Shown: positions 41,043-50,227, numbered from the stretch's first letter. The stretch is 64,000 bases of DNA from Comamonas resistens (GCF_030064165.1 NZ_CP125947.1:3472001-3536000), one strand, 5' to 3'. Notes: generated from the letters alone by a model not told the origin. Program-made: numbers and translations.

Positions 41043-43316
41043 TCATGCCGTCCCTGAGCGGTCAGGTTCACCAAGCACCTCGGCCATCCATTGCTGCTGC
41101 GGCATGGGTTTACCCAGCAGCAGGCCTTGCAGCACGATGTCCGGGTTCCACTGCATCAGTTGCTCCGCCTGCTCCTGCAGCTCCACGCCTTCGGCCACCA
41201 CCCGCAAGCGCAGGCGGCGGGCAATCAGCAGCATGGCCTCGACCATGGCTGCATCCCTGTCGGAGCGGTGACTGCCACGCACAAAGCCCTGGTCGATCTT
41301 GATCTCATGGATAGGCAGATGCTTGAGGCTGTACATGGACGAATAGCCCGTGCCAAAGTCGTCCAGCGCGATCTCTATGCCCATATTGCACAGCTCCTGC
41401 AGCAAGTTGCGCACCTCATGCATATCGCGAAGCACCACCCCCTCGGTGATCTCCAGCGTGAGCTGGTGCGGATTGGCCCCGGTCTCATGCAGCACTGCCT
41501 TGAGCATGGGCATGAACTCCTCATGCCCGAACTGGATGGCGCTGATATTGACCGACAGCCTCAGGCCTCGCTCCACAAAGGCAGGCTGCGCCAGCAGCAT
41601 GCAGGACTGACGCATCACCCATTCGCCCAGGCTCACGATCAGCTCGGATTCCTCGGCCACGGGGATGAACTCCACGGGGCTGACCAGCCCCCATTGCGGA
41701 TGCTGCCAGCGCACCAGCGCCTCGGCGCCCACACACTTTCCATCGGCCGAGGCCTGGGTCTGCAGGAACAGCCTCAACTCGCCCTGCGAGATGCCGTTGC
41801 GCAGGTCCCTGGCAATGCGCATGCGCTTGATCAACTCCTTGGCCATGCGCGGCTCGAACAGCAGCACGCTGCCCGGACCGATCTGCTTGGCCTCGTGCAA
41901 TGCGACGCTGGCAAAGCGCAGCACATCGCTGTTGCCCACTGCATCGGCCCCGGGCTCCATCACGGCTCCGCCCATGGAGCAGCTGACGGACTCCACTCCG
42001 TCCCTGCCCAGCAGCTGGAACGGGCGTTGCACCGCTTTTTTCAGCGTGCGGGCATATTGGTTCAGCTGCTCTTTCGCACCTGCAGCGGTGACGTCCAGGT
42101 TCTCGAAAAACAGAGCGAACTCCGCCGATGCGATGCGCCCTACCCAGACATCATCGGGCAAGACCTCCACCAGCCGCGCACCGATGGCATGTACCAGCTC
42201 GTCGCTGTACTGCATGCCATGCGCATCGCCAAAGAGCGAAAAGCTGTCCACATCCAGCAGCAGCAGACCATGGCAGACACGCCGCTTGCCGTGAGCCAGG
42301 GCCCGCAGATGCAGCGCCAATGAATGGCGGTTGGGCAGGCCGGTCAAGGAGTCCAGGTACACGAGATCATGGATGCGCCGGGCTGCCAGCACTTTTTCCG
42401 ACAGATCCCGCTTGAGCTCGACATAGTTGACGACCTCGCCCCGTGACGTGCGAATCGGCGCCACAAGCACGGATTCGCGCAGCGGCTCTCCATTGCGGGT
42501 GCTGTTCGTCATCTCGCCGCTCCAGACCTTGCCGGCCTTGAGCTGCTCCAGCACCCGCTGCCTTGCAGCCTCGCTCATTCCCACGGTGGATATTTTTTCG
42601 GTGGGCTGATGCAGCACCTCACTGCGCGTATAACCGGTACGCGCCAGAAAAGCCTCGTTGACGTAGACGATCTTCAGTTCCGGGTCGGTGATGACAATGC
42701 TCTCGGGGTGCTGTTCCACCGCGCGCTGGAACTTGCGCAGCTCATGCTGACTGGCTTCCAGCGAAGCCAGCATGTCCAGGCTTTTCTGCTCGCGCCGGCT
42801 CAGGCTGGCACGGGCAATCAAGGTCGTCATCAAAGCCAGGCCCAGCATGCCCAGCATATAAAGCAGCGCGGTCAGCTCAAACGTGCGGCCCGGTGTCGCA
42901 TTGAAAGCATCCAGTGCCCATAGCCCCAGCAGAGTCAGCGCCGACAGCAGCAACATGGCCACGGCCTGAAAAGCGCCCAACAGCCAGGCCGTGACCAGCA
43001 CCCAGACCGGAAACCCCATCGTGGCCTTGCTGACCAGTCCGCCCGAGCACAGCGTGGTGGCCACCCCCAAGGCCCAGTTGGCCCAGACAAAGAACAGCGC
43101 AGCCATTTGCCAACGTCTGGCCTTGATCATCCGCTGCGTGATCAGCGCCGTGGGCAGCAGCAGAAACACCAGCGCAGTCATCCACCATGACACCTGCGTC
43201 AACATCAGCGCAGACACCGTCAGCACCAGTCCCAGCCCGCTCATCCAGAGACAGGCGAAGCGCAGCACATGCCGCATGGACAGACGGTTTCTGACCTCGA
43301 TGAAATGACCCTGCAT
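41043..43316 (-). CDS. Membrane GGDEF-EAL protein; EAL intact, GGDEF degenerate
   Basis: 757 residues. About six membrane helices (20-175) are followed by a PAS domain (about 195-310, AVEQHPESIVITDPELKIVY), GGDEF (about 325-480) and EAL (about 495-745). The GGDEF signature is replaced by IASAEF (VGRIASAEFALFFE), so cyclase activity is unlikely. The EAL residues are present: GAEALVRWQHPQWG, ALDDFGTGYSSMYSLK, KIDQGFV, VVAEGVE and LQGLLLGKPMP. It should hydrolyse cyclic di-GMP under control of a PAS or membrane signal. The rbgA gene lies upstream on the same strand, 93 bases away. Confidence 0.88.
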   Translation of the reverse strand: MQGHFIEVRNRLSMRHVLRFACLWMSGLGLVLTVSALMLTQVSWWMTALVFLLLPTALITQRMIKARRWQMAALFFVWANWALGVATTLCSGGLVSKATMGFPVWVLVTAWLLGAFQAVAMLLLSALTLLGLWALDAFNATPGRTFELTALLYMLGMLGLALMTTLIARASLSRREQKSLDMLASLEASQHELRKFQRAVEQHPESIVITDPELKIVYVNEAFLARTGYTRSEVLHQPTEKISTVGMSEAARQRVLEQLKAGKVWSGEMTNSTRNGEPLRESVLVAPIRTSRGEVVNYVELKRDLSEKVLAARRIHDLVYLDSLTGLPNRHSLALHLRALAHGKRRVCHGLLLLDVDSFSLFGDAHGMQYSDELVHAIGARLVEVLPDDVWVGRIASAEFALFFENLDVTAAGAKEQLNQYARTLKKAVQRPFQLLGRDGVESVSCSMGGAVMEPGADAVGNSDVLRFASVALHEAKQIGPGSVLLFEPRMAKELIKRMRIARDLRNGISQGELRLFLQTQASADGKCVGAEALVRWQHPQWGLVSPVEFIPVAEESELIVSLGEWVMRQSCMLLAQPAFVERGLRLSVNISAIQFGHEEFMPMLKAVLHETGANPHQLTLEITEGVVLRDMHEVRNLLQELCNMGIEIALDDFGTGYSSMYSLKHLPIHEIKIDQGFVRGSHRSDRDAAMVEAMLLIARRLRLRVVAEGVELQEQAEQLMQWNPDIVLQGLLLGKPMPQQQWMAEVLGEPDRSGTA

Positions 43317-43409
43317 GCGAAGCTCGCGACCCTGTGGTGATGCCAGGCCCTATGCTAGCCGCAGACAGGGACTCGACTCCAGCCCCGGCACGCAGGGAAA
43401 CTTCGCCAA

Positions 43410-44462
43410 TCAGTGTTTTGGCGCGCGTGGCTTGGCGCCGGCCTTGCCTGCTTCGGCCTTGGCGGATGCGCCCTTCTTTCCCGTCGAAGTGGCGGCACGG
43501 CCCCCGTCTTCGCGCGGCGGGCGAGGAGCACGGTTTTTCTTGCGCGCCGCCGCCTGGGCATCCTTCCTGGCCTGGCGCTCGGCATCTTTTTGCTGGCCTT
43601 CGGCCAGCCAGGCCTCGAACTCGGCAGGCGTTTCCAGCGTGATGCGCCCCAGGATGGCATCGCGGAAATCGGTCAGCACCAGCTCTGCCGCTTTTTGCAG
43701 ATTGACACGGCCACCGCTCATCACGGCGCCGCGCTTCTTGCCGATCAGCGTCAGCAATTCGTCATCATGCAGCGTGGCAATCTCTGCGGCATCCAGCCCC
43801 AGCTTGTAGCGCGCGTCCAGCATGGCGGCGTAATGCTTTTGCAGATACAGCAGCAGCTCCAGCGCCACCAGCTCTTCGTCATAGGCATTGCGGCCCACAG
43901 CCCCGCTGGCGGCCAGGTTGAAGCCGCTTTTCTCGACAATGATGCGCGGCCACAGCATGCCCGGCGTATCCCAGAGATAGAAGTCGTCGGCCAGCACGAT
44001 GCGCTGCTCGATCTTGGTGATGCCGGCTTCGTTGCCCGTCTTGGCCTGGGTCTTGCCGCTCATGGAGTTGATCAGCGTGGACTTGCCCACATTGGGCACG
44101 CCGCAGATCAGCACGCGCATGGGCTTGGCCATGCCGCCACGGCTGGGAGCCAGCAGCTTGCATTGCTCGATCAGGCGCTTGGTGGGGGCGGGCTCGGAGG
44201 CATCGAGCGCGATGGCACGCGTTTCGCTCTGGGCGTTGTACCAGTCCAGCCAGGCCCGGGTCTGCACGGGGTCGGCCAGATCCTGCTTGTTGAGAATCTT
44301 CAGGCGCGGCTTGTGGCCTGTCATTTCCTGCAGCAAGGGGTTGGCGCTGGAGCCTGGCAGGCGCGCATCCAGCACCTCGATGACCACGTCGATTTCCTTG
44401 ACGCGCTCCATGATGGCCTGGCGTGTCAGGTGCATGTGACCGGGGAACCATTGGATGGCCAT
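43410..44462 (-). CDS. rbgA: Ribosome biogenesis GTPase YlqF/RbgA
   Basis: 350 residues. The circularly permuted GTPase order is visible: G4 LNKQDLAD (about 77), then G1 GVPNVGKSTLINSM (about 125), then G3 WDTPGMLWPR (about 170). The protein opens WFPGHMHLTRQAIMERVKEI, the family start. The last 50 residues are Lys/Arg/Ala-rich and basic, suited to rRNA contact. It assists late assembly of the large ribosomal subunit. No second ribosome gene is adjacent. Confidence 0.9.
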   Translation of the reverse strand: MAIQWFPGHMHLTRQAIMERVKEIDVVIEVLDARLPGSSANPLLQEMTGHKPRLKILNKQDLADPVQTRAWLDWYNAQSETRAIALDASEPAPTKRLIEQCKLLAPSRGGMAKPMRVLICGVPNVGKSTLINSMSGKTQAKTGNEAGITKIEQRIVLADDFYLWDTPGMLWPRIIVEKSGFNLAASGAVGRNAYDEELVALELLLYLQKHYAAMLDARYKLGLDAAEIATLHDDELLTLIGKKRGAVMSGGRVNLQKAAELVLTDFRDAILGRITLETPAEFEAWLAEGQQKDAERQARKDAQAAARKKNRAPRPPREDGGRAATSTGKKGASAKAEAGKAGAKPRAPKH

Positions 44463-44546
44463 ATCAGCGTATCTCTCTTTTCAGGTAGGTGAATTCAGGC
44501 GCGCAAGGATAATCGCCCTCTGCTTTTCTGACCCGCGCACCCTGCT

Positions 44547-44771
44547 ATGCCCCTGCCTTCTACCCCCCAAAAATCCAAATCCCGCAATGAAATTCTGATC
44601 AAGGGCCTGACGATTGCGCTGATCGGCATCATTATTTTGCTCGCCCCGGTTTTCAAGCCCGAAAGCGGCATCGGCCAATTGTTTGCCCAGTCCTATCTGG
44701 TGGGCTGGTTTGCGCTGGTGCTGGGCCTGGCCTTCATCGCCCAATATCTGCTGGCCCGCTTCAAGAAGTGA
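44547..44771 (+). CDS. Small two-helix membrane protein, unknown
   Basis: 74 residues. Two hydrophobic helices (LIKGLTIALIGIIILLAPVF and LVGWFALVLGLAFIAQYLLA) flank a short loop. The ends are basic (KSKSR and RFKK). I do not recognise a family. Its TGA overlaps the GTG of the next gene (GTGA, 44768-44771), so the two are translationally coupled. It is divergent from rbgA. Confidence 0.7.
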   Translation: MPLPSTPQKSKSRNEILIKGLTIALIGIIILLAPVFKPESGIGQLFAQSYLVGWFALVLGLAFIAQYLLARFKK

Positions 44772-44986
44772 CGGACTCCGCCTTGCTGCAGCCGCTGGCC
44801 CGGGCCCGCAGCCAGATTGCGCAGTGGCAGGTCCGCGCGGCTGCGGCCGGCCTTGCGCTGCGCAAGCCGCCGCCCGAGCCAACCAGTTGCTGCGGTCGCG
44901 GCTGTAACGGCTGCGTCTGGGAAGGCTATTACGACGCGCTGGGCTTCTGGCTGGAAGATGCCGCCCAAGCCTTGCAGGCATGCTGA
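44768..44986 (+). CDS. Oxidoreductase-like (OXLD1-type) Cys motif protein
   Basis: 72 residues from the GTG at 44768. The core PPEPTSCCGRGCNGCVWEGY is the compact Cys-rich motif of the oxidoreductase-like domain family. That family appears in bacteria and in mitochondrial OXLD1. The four Cys (CCxxxCxxC) could bind a metal or an iron-sulfur cluster. Function unknown. Coupling to the membrane protein before it suggests a joint role at the membrane. Confidence 0.75.
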   Translation: MTDSALLQPLARARSQIAQWQVRAAAAGLALRKPPPEPTSCCGRGCNGCVWEGYYDALGFWLEDAAQALQAC

Positions 44987-45007
44987 AAGCCTGCCACCTC
45001 GGCCGAA

Positions 45008-46657
45008 TCAAGCCATTTCCTGCTCCAGCGCAGGCAGGTAAAGCGCATGAACTTCTGTTTTCATAGCATTTTCATCGTGCCCCGCCAGTTGCCGATCACC
45101 GATGCGAAAGCGCCCGGCGCCCGCCTCCAGCCGCTGAGCCTGATGAAATAGTTCGCGCGCGGCGGCGCTGGACTCGGCCACCAGGCCCGCATTCTGGCTG
45201 GTCATATGGTCCAGCACCTGCACGGCCTCGCTGATCTGGGCAATGCCCTGGTTCTGGGCCTGGGCGGCTTCCGTGATCGAAGCGATCAGGCCGCTGACCT
45301 TGTGCACATCGCGCACGATGTTCTCCATGCGCTGGCCAGCCTGCAGCGCCAGGGTCTGGCCCGACTGCATCTGCCGCGTGGAATGCTCCATGAGCTGACG
45401 GATCTGCTTGGCCGCTTCGGCGCTGCGCTGGGCCAGCTCACGCACCTCGGCCGCCACCACGGCAAAGCCTCTGCCCTGCGGGCCCGCACGTGCGGCCTCG
45501 ACGGCCGCATTGAGCGCCAGGATATTGGTCTGGAACGCAATGCCGTCGATCACGCCCACGATCGCGGCCACCTGCTGATTGCTTTGCGCCAGCTGCTGCA
45601 TATTGCTGACCACCTGCTGCACCACGCTGCCGCCGCTTTCCGCAGCCTCGGCCACGCTGCGTGCGCTGTGGTCCGCATGGCGCGCGCTGTCGGCCGACTG
45701 TATGACCAGGGTGACCATGCTCTCTATGCTGTCTACCGTGGTCTTGAGCTGCTCGGCCGCATGGGCCGTGCGGTCTGACAGGTCGCTGTTGTCCTGTGCC
45801 ATCTGGCTGGAGGCCGCCGCCACGGCCACCACGCCCCCCTGCACCTCGCCCACCAGGCCACGCAGCTGCTGCGTCATCTGCGCCAGCGCCTGCATCAGCT
45901 GCCCCGGCTCGTCGAGCCGCTGCGCGCCATCTCCCTGGGAGGTGAAGCTCAGATCGCCTGCCGCAATGGTTTGGGCCAACTGCACGGCCTGTGCCAACGG
46001 CATGGTGATGGAGCGAATCGTGGCCAGGGACAGCAGCGCACCCAGCAGCCCCATAAGCAGCCCCACGCCCATGGCCATGCGCTTGGCCAGGCCGCTCTGG
46101 GCCTGGGCCTGCTGCTCGGTCTGCTGGCGCTGCTGCTGCTGAGCGGTGATGAAGGCGTCCTGCGCCTGTACATAGCGCTGCGCGGCCGGCACCAACTGCT
46201 CATCGACAAGCTTTTGCGCCTCCCAGGCCTTGCCCAGATCGCGGGCCTGATAGGCCTGCTCGTAGATGCTCAGCACGGCCTTGCGCTCCTGCTCGACCCG
46301 TGCCAGGCCGCTGCGGTCCGCATCGCTTTGCGCACCCTGCTGCACCTGTTGCTGCAGGCCGCTGGCCTGCTGCATGAGAGCGCGGGCTTTTTGCGAGAGC
46401 TGGGCAATCAGATGCTCTTCGGACGAAAGCACGCTGGCCAGGGCCGCTTCCACGCTTTGCAGCGTCAGCGCCTGCCAGCGCAGCGCCAGATTGATGCGCT
46501 GGTCCGTGGCCTGCACGGCCGCACTCACCCGCTGCTCCACATTCTGCAGATAGCTGAACAGACCGCCCGCCACCAGTACACAGCACAGCAACAGCCCCAG
46601 GAACAAAGCCCACATCTTGCGGGCCACCGAAAGGTTCTGGAATTTTTTCAACAACAT
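45008..46657 (-). CDS. Methyl-accepting chemotaxis protein, four-helix-bundle sensor
   Basis: 549 residues from the ATG at 46657; a GTG ten codons earlier is possible. The first membrane helix is WALFLGLLLCCVLVAGGLFS (about 16-35) and the second ends with LSLATIRS (about 213). Between them is an all-helical, Gln-rich periplasmic part typical of 4HB_MCP. HAMP and the MCP signalling domain follow, with the tip in [20 protein letters not shown]. No C-terminal docking pentapeptide is present. The ligand is unknown. It is convergent with the OXLD-like gene and downstream of gshA. Confidence 0.85.
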   Translation of the reverse strand: MLLKKFQNLSVARKMWALFLGLLLCCVLVAGGLFSYLQNVEQRVSAAVQATDQRINLALRWQALTLQSVEAALASVLSSEEHLIAQLSQKARALMQQASGLQQQVQQGAQSDADRSGLARVEQERKAVLSIYEQAYQARDLGKAWEAQKLVDEQLVPAAQRYVQAQDAFITAQQQQRQQTEQQAQAQSGLAKRMAMGVGLLMGLLGALLSLATIRSITMPLAQAVQLAQTIAAGDLSFTSQGDGAQRLDEPGQLMQALAQMTQQLRGLVGEVQGGVVAVAAASSQMAQDNSDLSDRTAHAAEQLKTTVDSIESMVTLVIQSADSARHADHSARSVAEAAESGGSVVQQVVSNMQQLAQSNQQVAAIVGVIDGIAFQTNILALNAAVEAARAGPQGRGFAVVAAEVRELAQRSAEAAKQIRQLMEHSTRQMQSGQTLALQAGQRMENIVRDVHKVSGLIASITEAAQAQNQGIAQISEAVQVLDHMTSQNAGLVAESSAAARELFHQAQRLEAGAGRFRIGDRQLAGHDENAMKTEVHALYLPALEQEMA

Positions 46658-46746
46658 GAACACACCGTCGATCAGGCATCCGGGCACTGCGCCCGTCGAT
46701 CGTTACGATATGAAACACAGATGTCAGCGCTATGACAAATATGAAA

Positions 46747-46792
46747 AAAGCGCCTGCAACCCAGAGGTCACAAGCGCTTTCAGCTATCAAAT
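46747..46792 (-). repeat. AGCGCTT/AGCTATC repeat after gshA
   Basis: AAAGCGC (46747-46753) and GCGCTTT (46774-46780) can pair; CAGCTATCAAAT follows at 46781. It lies directly after the gshA stop (46800) in the gene's direction and may form its transcript end. Confidence 0.6.
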
Positions 46793-46799
46793 TGCTAGA

Positions 46800-48326
46800 T
46801 CAAAGCAGGCTGGCCGGGTCCATATAGCGCAGCCGCCATTCTTCAAAAGTCAGCGTATCGGCGGCCTCGATGGCCGTCTGGTCCGCAAAGGACTTTTCGC
46901 TCATCTGCTCGAAGCGCTGCTGCTGCTCGGCCGTCCAGGGCATGGCCAGCAAGGTATCACGCGCCCTGGCCGACTGCGCCGTCATGAAGTCGATGAAGCG
47001 GTTGTCATAGGCACCGGTCAGCTGCTCCAGCACATGGGCCGAAGGCGTGATCTGCGCGCCGTTGACGCGGTCCAACGCCTGCTGCAGAGCCGCGCTGTAG
47101 TCGCCGCAACCGTGGGCGGCATCAAGCGCCTGGGCATAGGGCTTGCATTGCTGCAGCACATCGAGCGCCCAATCCGTCAGCAGCACCTGCTGACCGTTGC
47201 GCACGAGCTTGAGGCCGGGCTCGCGGCCCTGCTCGGCCGTCAGATGCTGGTTGTGCTTGAGGTCGGCGATTTCCTGGGGCGTGTCGGGCGGGCTGTCTGT
47301 GTGCAGGCAGTGGAGCAGAAAGACATCGAGCATGCGCATGGTGGCCGGGGCAATGCCCACGGTCTCGAAGGGATCGATATCCATGAGACGCACTTCCACA
47401 TACTCCACGCCACGCTCGCGCAGCGCGTGCAGCGGACGCTCGCCGCTCTTGACGGTGCGCTTGGGGCGGATGGTGCCGTAGAACTCGTTTTCGATCTGCA
47501 GCAGGCCCGTGCCCAGCTGGTTGTAGTCGCCCCCGGGGTTGCGCACACCCAGTTGCTCGTAGGCCGGATAGGGGCGTGTCAGCGCTTCGTGCAGCGAGTC
47601 GGCATAGCCGTCCAGACCGTTGTAGCTGACGTTGATGCTGGACTGCGCATCGCTCTGATAGCCGAGGCGCCCCATGCGCAGCGAGGTCGCATGCGGCAGA
47701 TACAGCGCGTCCTTGCCGTCGCCCAGCGGCTGCAGGCGGTGCTCGCGCCCTTCGACAAAACAGGGGCACAGCGCGGGCGACGCGCCATACAGATACAGCA
47801 ACACAAAGGCATCGCGGCGGAAATTGCGGATCAGCGCAAAGTACTCATCGCTGCTGACGCCCGGTAGCGACCAGTTGTAGTGGATGCCCGAAATGGTCTG
47901 CATGCGCCGGCCATAGCGGTGGCCCAGGCCCATGCGGTAGACGCTCTTGGAGCGACCCGAGTGCGAGCTGCCGTAGCGGCCCAGCGGAATCGTCTCGTCG
48001 ATGGGCAGCCTGCAGGGCATGCTGGAGTTCCACATCAGCTCGCCGCTTTCGCTGAGATTGCGCAGCACGAACTGATGCACCTCCATCAGCTCGTCCAGGC
48101 ATTCCTCCACGCCCAGGCGCGCGCCGGTGATCAGCTCCAGCTGCGACTCGCTGTAGTCGGTGGTGATATGGGGATGAGTGAGGGCCGAGCCCAATTCGGC
48201 CGGATGCGGCGTCAGGGCCAGCGAGCCCGTTGCCAGCGCCCGCAGCCCTTCTTTCTCGATGCCGCGACGAATGCCCAGCAGCCTTTCGGCGGAAGGCATG
48301 TTCACGGCGGCCTGCGATGTCTTCAT
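46800..48326 (-). CDS. gshA: Glutamate-cysteine ligase (E. coli GshA type)
   Basis: 508 residues from the ATG at 48326, near the E. coli length. The protein begins with GIRRGIEKEGLRA, the ATP/glutamate-binding glycine-rich start. It continues with TTDYSESQLELITG, FVLRNLSESGELMWNSSMPC and SGIHYNWSLP. RGVEYVEVRLMDIDPFETVG is the family hallmark. It makes gamma-glutamylcysteine, the first step to glutathione. gshB is not in the window. Confidence 0.92.
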   Translation of the reverse strand: MKTSQAAVNMPSAERLLGIRRGIEKEGLRALATGSLALTPHPAELGSALTHPHITTDYSESQLELITGARLGVEECLDELMEVHQFVLRNLSESGELMWNSSMPCRLPIDETIPLGRYGSSHSGRSKSVYRMGLGHRYGRRMQTISGIHYNWSLPGVSSDEYFALIRNFRRDAFVLLYLYGASPALCPCFVEGREHRLQPLGDGKDALYLPHATSLRMGRLGYQSDAQSSINVSYNGLDGYADSLHEALTRPYPAYEQLGVRNPGGDYNQLGTGLLQIENEFYGTIRPKRTVKSGERPLHALRERGVEYVEVRLMDIDPFETVGIAPATMRMLDVFLLHCLHTDSPPDTPQEIADLKHNQHLTAEQGREPGLKLVRNGQQVLLTDWALDVLQQCKPYAQALDAAHGCGDYSAALQQALDRVNGAQITPSAHVLEQLTGAYDNRFIDFMTAQSARARDTLLAMPWTAEQQQRFEQMSEKSFADQTAIEAADTLTFEEWRLRYMDPASLL

Positions 48327-48541
48327 TCTTTTTACCTTTTGGTGAAGACGCTGACGACAAACTTCGTCTGCCCAATCGCGCCCAGACGGCGAATCATAGA
48401 GAAACACAAGGCAACGCGATGAACGCTGGCCGCTAAACCACCGGTTTCGGCCTGTCAGCCTTCAAGAGTGCGTGGGATGCGCCAGCAAAATGTCAGGATC
48501 ACCAGTCAATCCAGCGTGAGCATACGCCCACTTCCAGGCGT

Positions 48542-48565
48542 AAAAAAGCCCTCCAGGGAGGGCTT
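48542..48565 (-). terminator. Terminator of the SDR gene
   Basis: On the minus strand AAGCCCTC (48565-48558) pairs with GAGGGCTT (48553-48546), four-base loop, followed by T residues to 48542. It lies 22 bases past the stop of the dehydrogenase. Confidence 0.88.
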
Positions 48566-48586
48566 ATGCAAGACGTGCTAGACGCT

Positions 48587-49498
48587 CTAGTGCCCATGCG
48601 CCTTCATGGCCTTGCCCACTTCCACCTGTCCCTGCACCGAGCCGCTGCCAGGCACCTGCTCGCCTTCGCGGGCCGTGACTTCGGCCAGTCGCGCAGCCAG
48701 CTCTTCGGGCACGCCATCGCCCATGCCCAGGTAGACACCCTCGGTCATGGTGATGTGCGCTGCCTCGAAACCGCCTGCGCCAGCGCAGAGGATGGTACGC
48801 GTGGGCGCGCGCTCATGGGCCAGCACCAGCATGGCGGGCACCACGGCCTCGGGCCTCAGGGCTTCAAGCACGGGCTCGGGCAACAGGCCGGCCGTCATGC
48901 GCGTGGCCGCCGTGGGCGCCAGGGCATTGACACGGATATCGTTCTTGGCGCCTTCGATGGCCAGGGTCTGCATCAGCCCCACCTGGGCCAGCTTGGCCGC
49001 GCCATAGTTGGCCTGGCCGAAGTTGCCATAGAGGCCCGTGGACGAGGTCGTCATCACGATGCGGCCATAGTTCTGCGCCTGCATATGCGGCCACACGGCC
49101 TTGCAGCAGTTGGCAGCGCCCATCAGGTGCACATCGACGACGAGACGGAAATCCGCCATGTCCATCTTGGCAAAGCTCTTGTCACGCAGAATGCCGGCGT
49201 TGTTGACCAGGATGTCCACGCGGCCCCAGGTGTCGACGGCCTGCTGCACCATGGCCTGCACCGCTTCGAAGTCCGTGACCGATGCTGCATTGGCAATGGC
49301 CTCGCCACCAGCAGCGCGGATTTCATCGACCACCTTCTGCGCCGCCGTGGCCGAGCCGCCCGAGCCGTCAACCGCACCGCCCAGATCGTTGACCACCACC
49401 TTGGCGCCGCGCTGGGCCAGGGCCAGCGCATGCAGACGACCCAGGCCACCGCCCGCACCGGTCACGATGGCCACACGACCTTGAAAATCCATTGCCAT
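48587..49498 (-). CDS. Short-chain dehydrogenase, 3-hydroxyacyl-CoA dehydrogenase (MFE-2)-like
   Basis: 303 residues from the ATG at 49498, which has AAGGAG upstream. The NAD motif is AIVTGAGGGLGRLHALALAQ. VVNDLGGAVDGSGGS and VDEIRAAGGEAIAN are typical of the dehydrogenase half of peroxisomal multifunctional enzyme 2 and its bacterial relatives. NNAGILRDKSFAKMD and the Tyr/Lys of ANYGAAKLAQVGLM complete the active site. It probably oxidises 3-hydroxyacyl-CoA. About 50 extra residues follow the Rossmann core. It is monocistronic. Confidence 0.85.
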   Translation of the reverse strand: MAMDFQGRVAIVTGAGGGLGRLHALALAQRGAKVVVNDLGGAVDGSGGSATAAQKVVDEIRAAGGEAIANAASVTDFEAVQAMVQQAVDTWGRVDILVNNAGILRDKSFAKMDMADFRLVVDVHLMGAANCCKAVWPHMQAQNYGRIVMTTSSTGLYGNFGQANYGAAKLAQVGLMQTLAIEGAKNDIRVNALAPTAATRMTAGLLPEPVLEALRPEAVVPAMLVLAHERAPTRTILCAGAGGFEAAHITMTEGVYLGMGDGVPEELAARLAEVTAREGEQVPGSGSVQGQVEVGKAMKAHGH

Positions 49499-50227
49499 GA
49501 TGTCTAGCTCCTTGCTCTGTGCATTGATGGCAGTCACTGTAAGGGCTGCATGCTGCAGTGCAGCGTAGCCTTGGCGACTGATGCGGGTAATTCAGGAGCA
49601 GTCACTATGAATTCAGGAGCTTCTTACGCCTGTCCATATTTCATTTCAAATATCTTTTTTATCGAAGTTGAAGGTATTCAGGCGCTGCAAGCTCATTTAG
49701 TCATAGCAGTCACATTTCATGCACAGGCTGAGGCTTTTCCCCATTTTTTCTCAACAAGCCTGTGGACAAGCTTGAATAGCTTCTAAAGCACCGCAAAAAA
49801 CCATTGATTTCATTGAAATTTTTATAAACGCCTTATTTTTAAGCAGCTTCATGGGAGACATCGAAACTTATCCTGCATCTTGCTGAACAAGCTTGTGAAC
49901 AACTGCACAAGCCGCATGAATAAGCCACGCAAGCCATTGATTTACAAAAGAATCAAGACAGATGCTCATTTAATAGGCAAATAAGCAGCGCTTTGGCGAC
50001 GGCTGACCATCCACAGCGGGCTCCAGGCCCTGAACTGGAATTACCCCCATTTCCGCTGAACAAGCATGTGGACAAGGCCATCCAAAGTGCATGCAATTTC
50101 TGTAAGCCGTTGTTTTGCAAGGCATCTTGATGATCTGCTTAAAAACCAGGCAAACCGCTTGTCCTCCACGGCCTTGGCAAAGGCGATACAAACAGAGGTT
50201 TTGCATGCTCTTAGCCGCACCGTATTC
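49499..50227. other. Long AT-rich noncoding region with three diverged repeats
   Basis: This is a 729-base gap, clearly richer in A+T than the genes around it. Short frames exist but none has a ribosome site plus coding character. The main feature is a set of three spaced copies of one sequence (see the repeat entry at 49749-50125). The promoter of the ferredoxin gene should be at the right end. Confidence 0.65.
49749..50125 (+). repeat. Three diverged ~70-base repeats with DnaA-box-like cores
   Basis: Each copy has CTGAACAAGC-N-TGTGGACAA or a close variant. The cores are at 49761-49769 (TGTGGACAA), 49894-49902 (TGTGAACAA) and 50067-50075 (TGTGGACAA). In every copy a second box, CCATTGATTT (49801), CCATTGATTT (49934) or CCGTTGTTTT (50107), starts exactly 40 bases after the first base of the core. 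Copies are 133 and 173 bases apart. The cores read TTGTCCACA or TTGTTCACA on the other strand, one or two bases from the DnaA-box consensus TTATCCACA. No repeat-coded peptide is plausible. Confidence 0.7.

Noticed and set aside
49550..49786. A 78-codon frame in the AT-rich gap.
   Set aside because: It has no ribosome site and no coding character, and the repeat core at 49761 lies in it.
49749..50125. The three repeats as a CRISPR array.
   Set aside because: Copies are diverged, spacing is unequal (133 and 173 bases) and no cas gene is present.
49740..50130. The repeats as a replication origin.
   Set aside because: No dnaA, dnaN or rep gene is near, only three imperfect boxes are present, and no AT-rich 13-mer cluster is evident. 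A DnaA-related role is kept only as a hypothesis.
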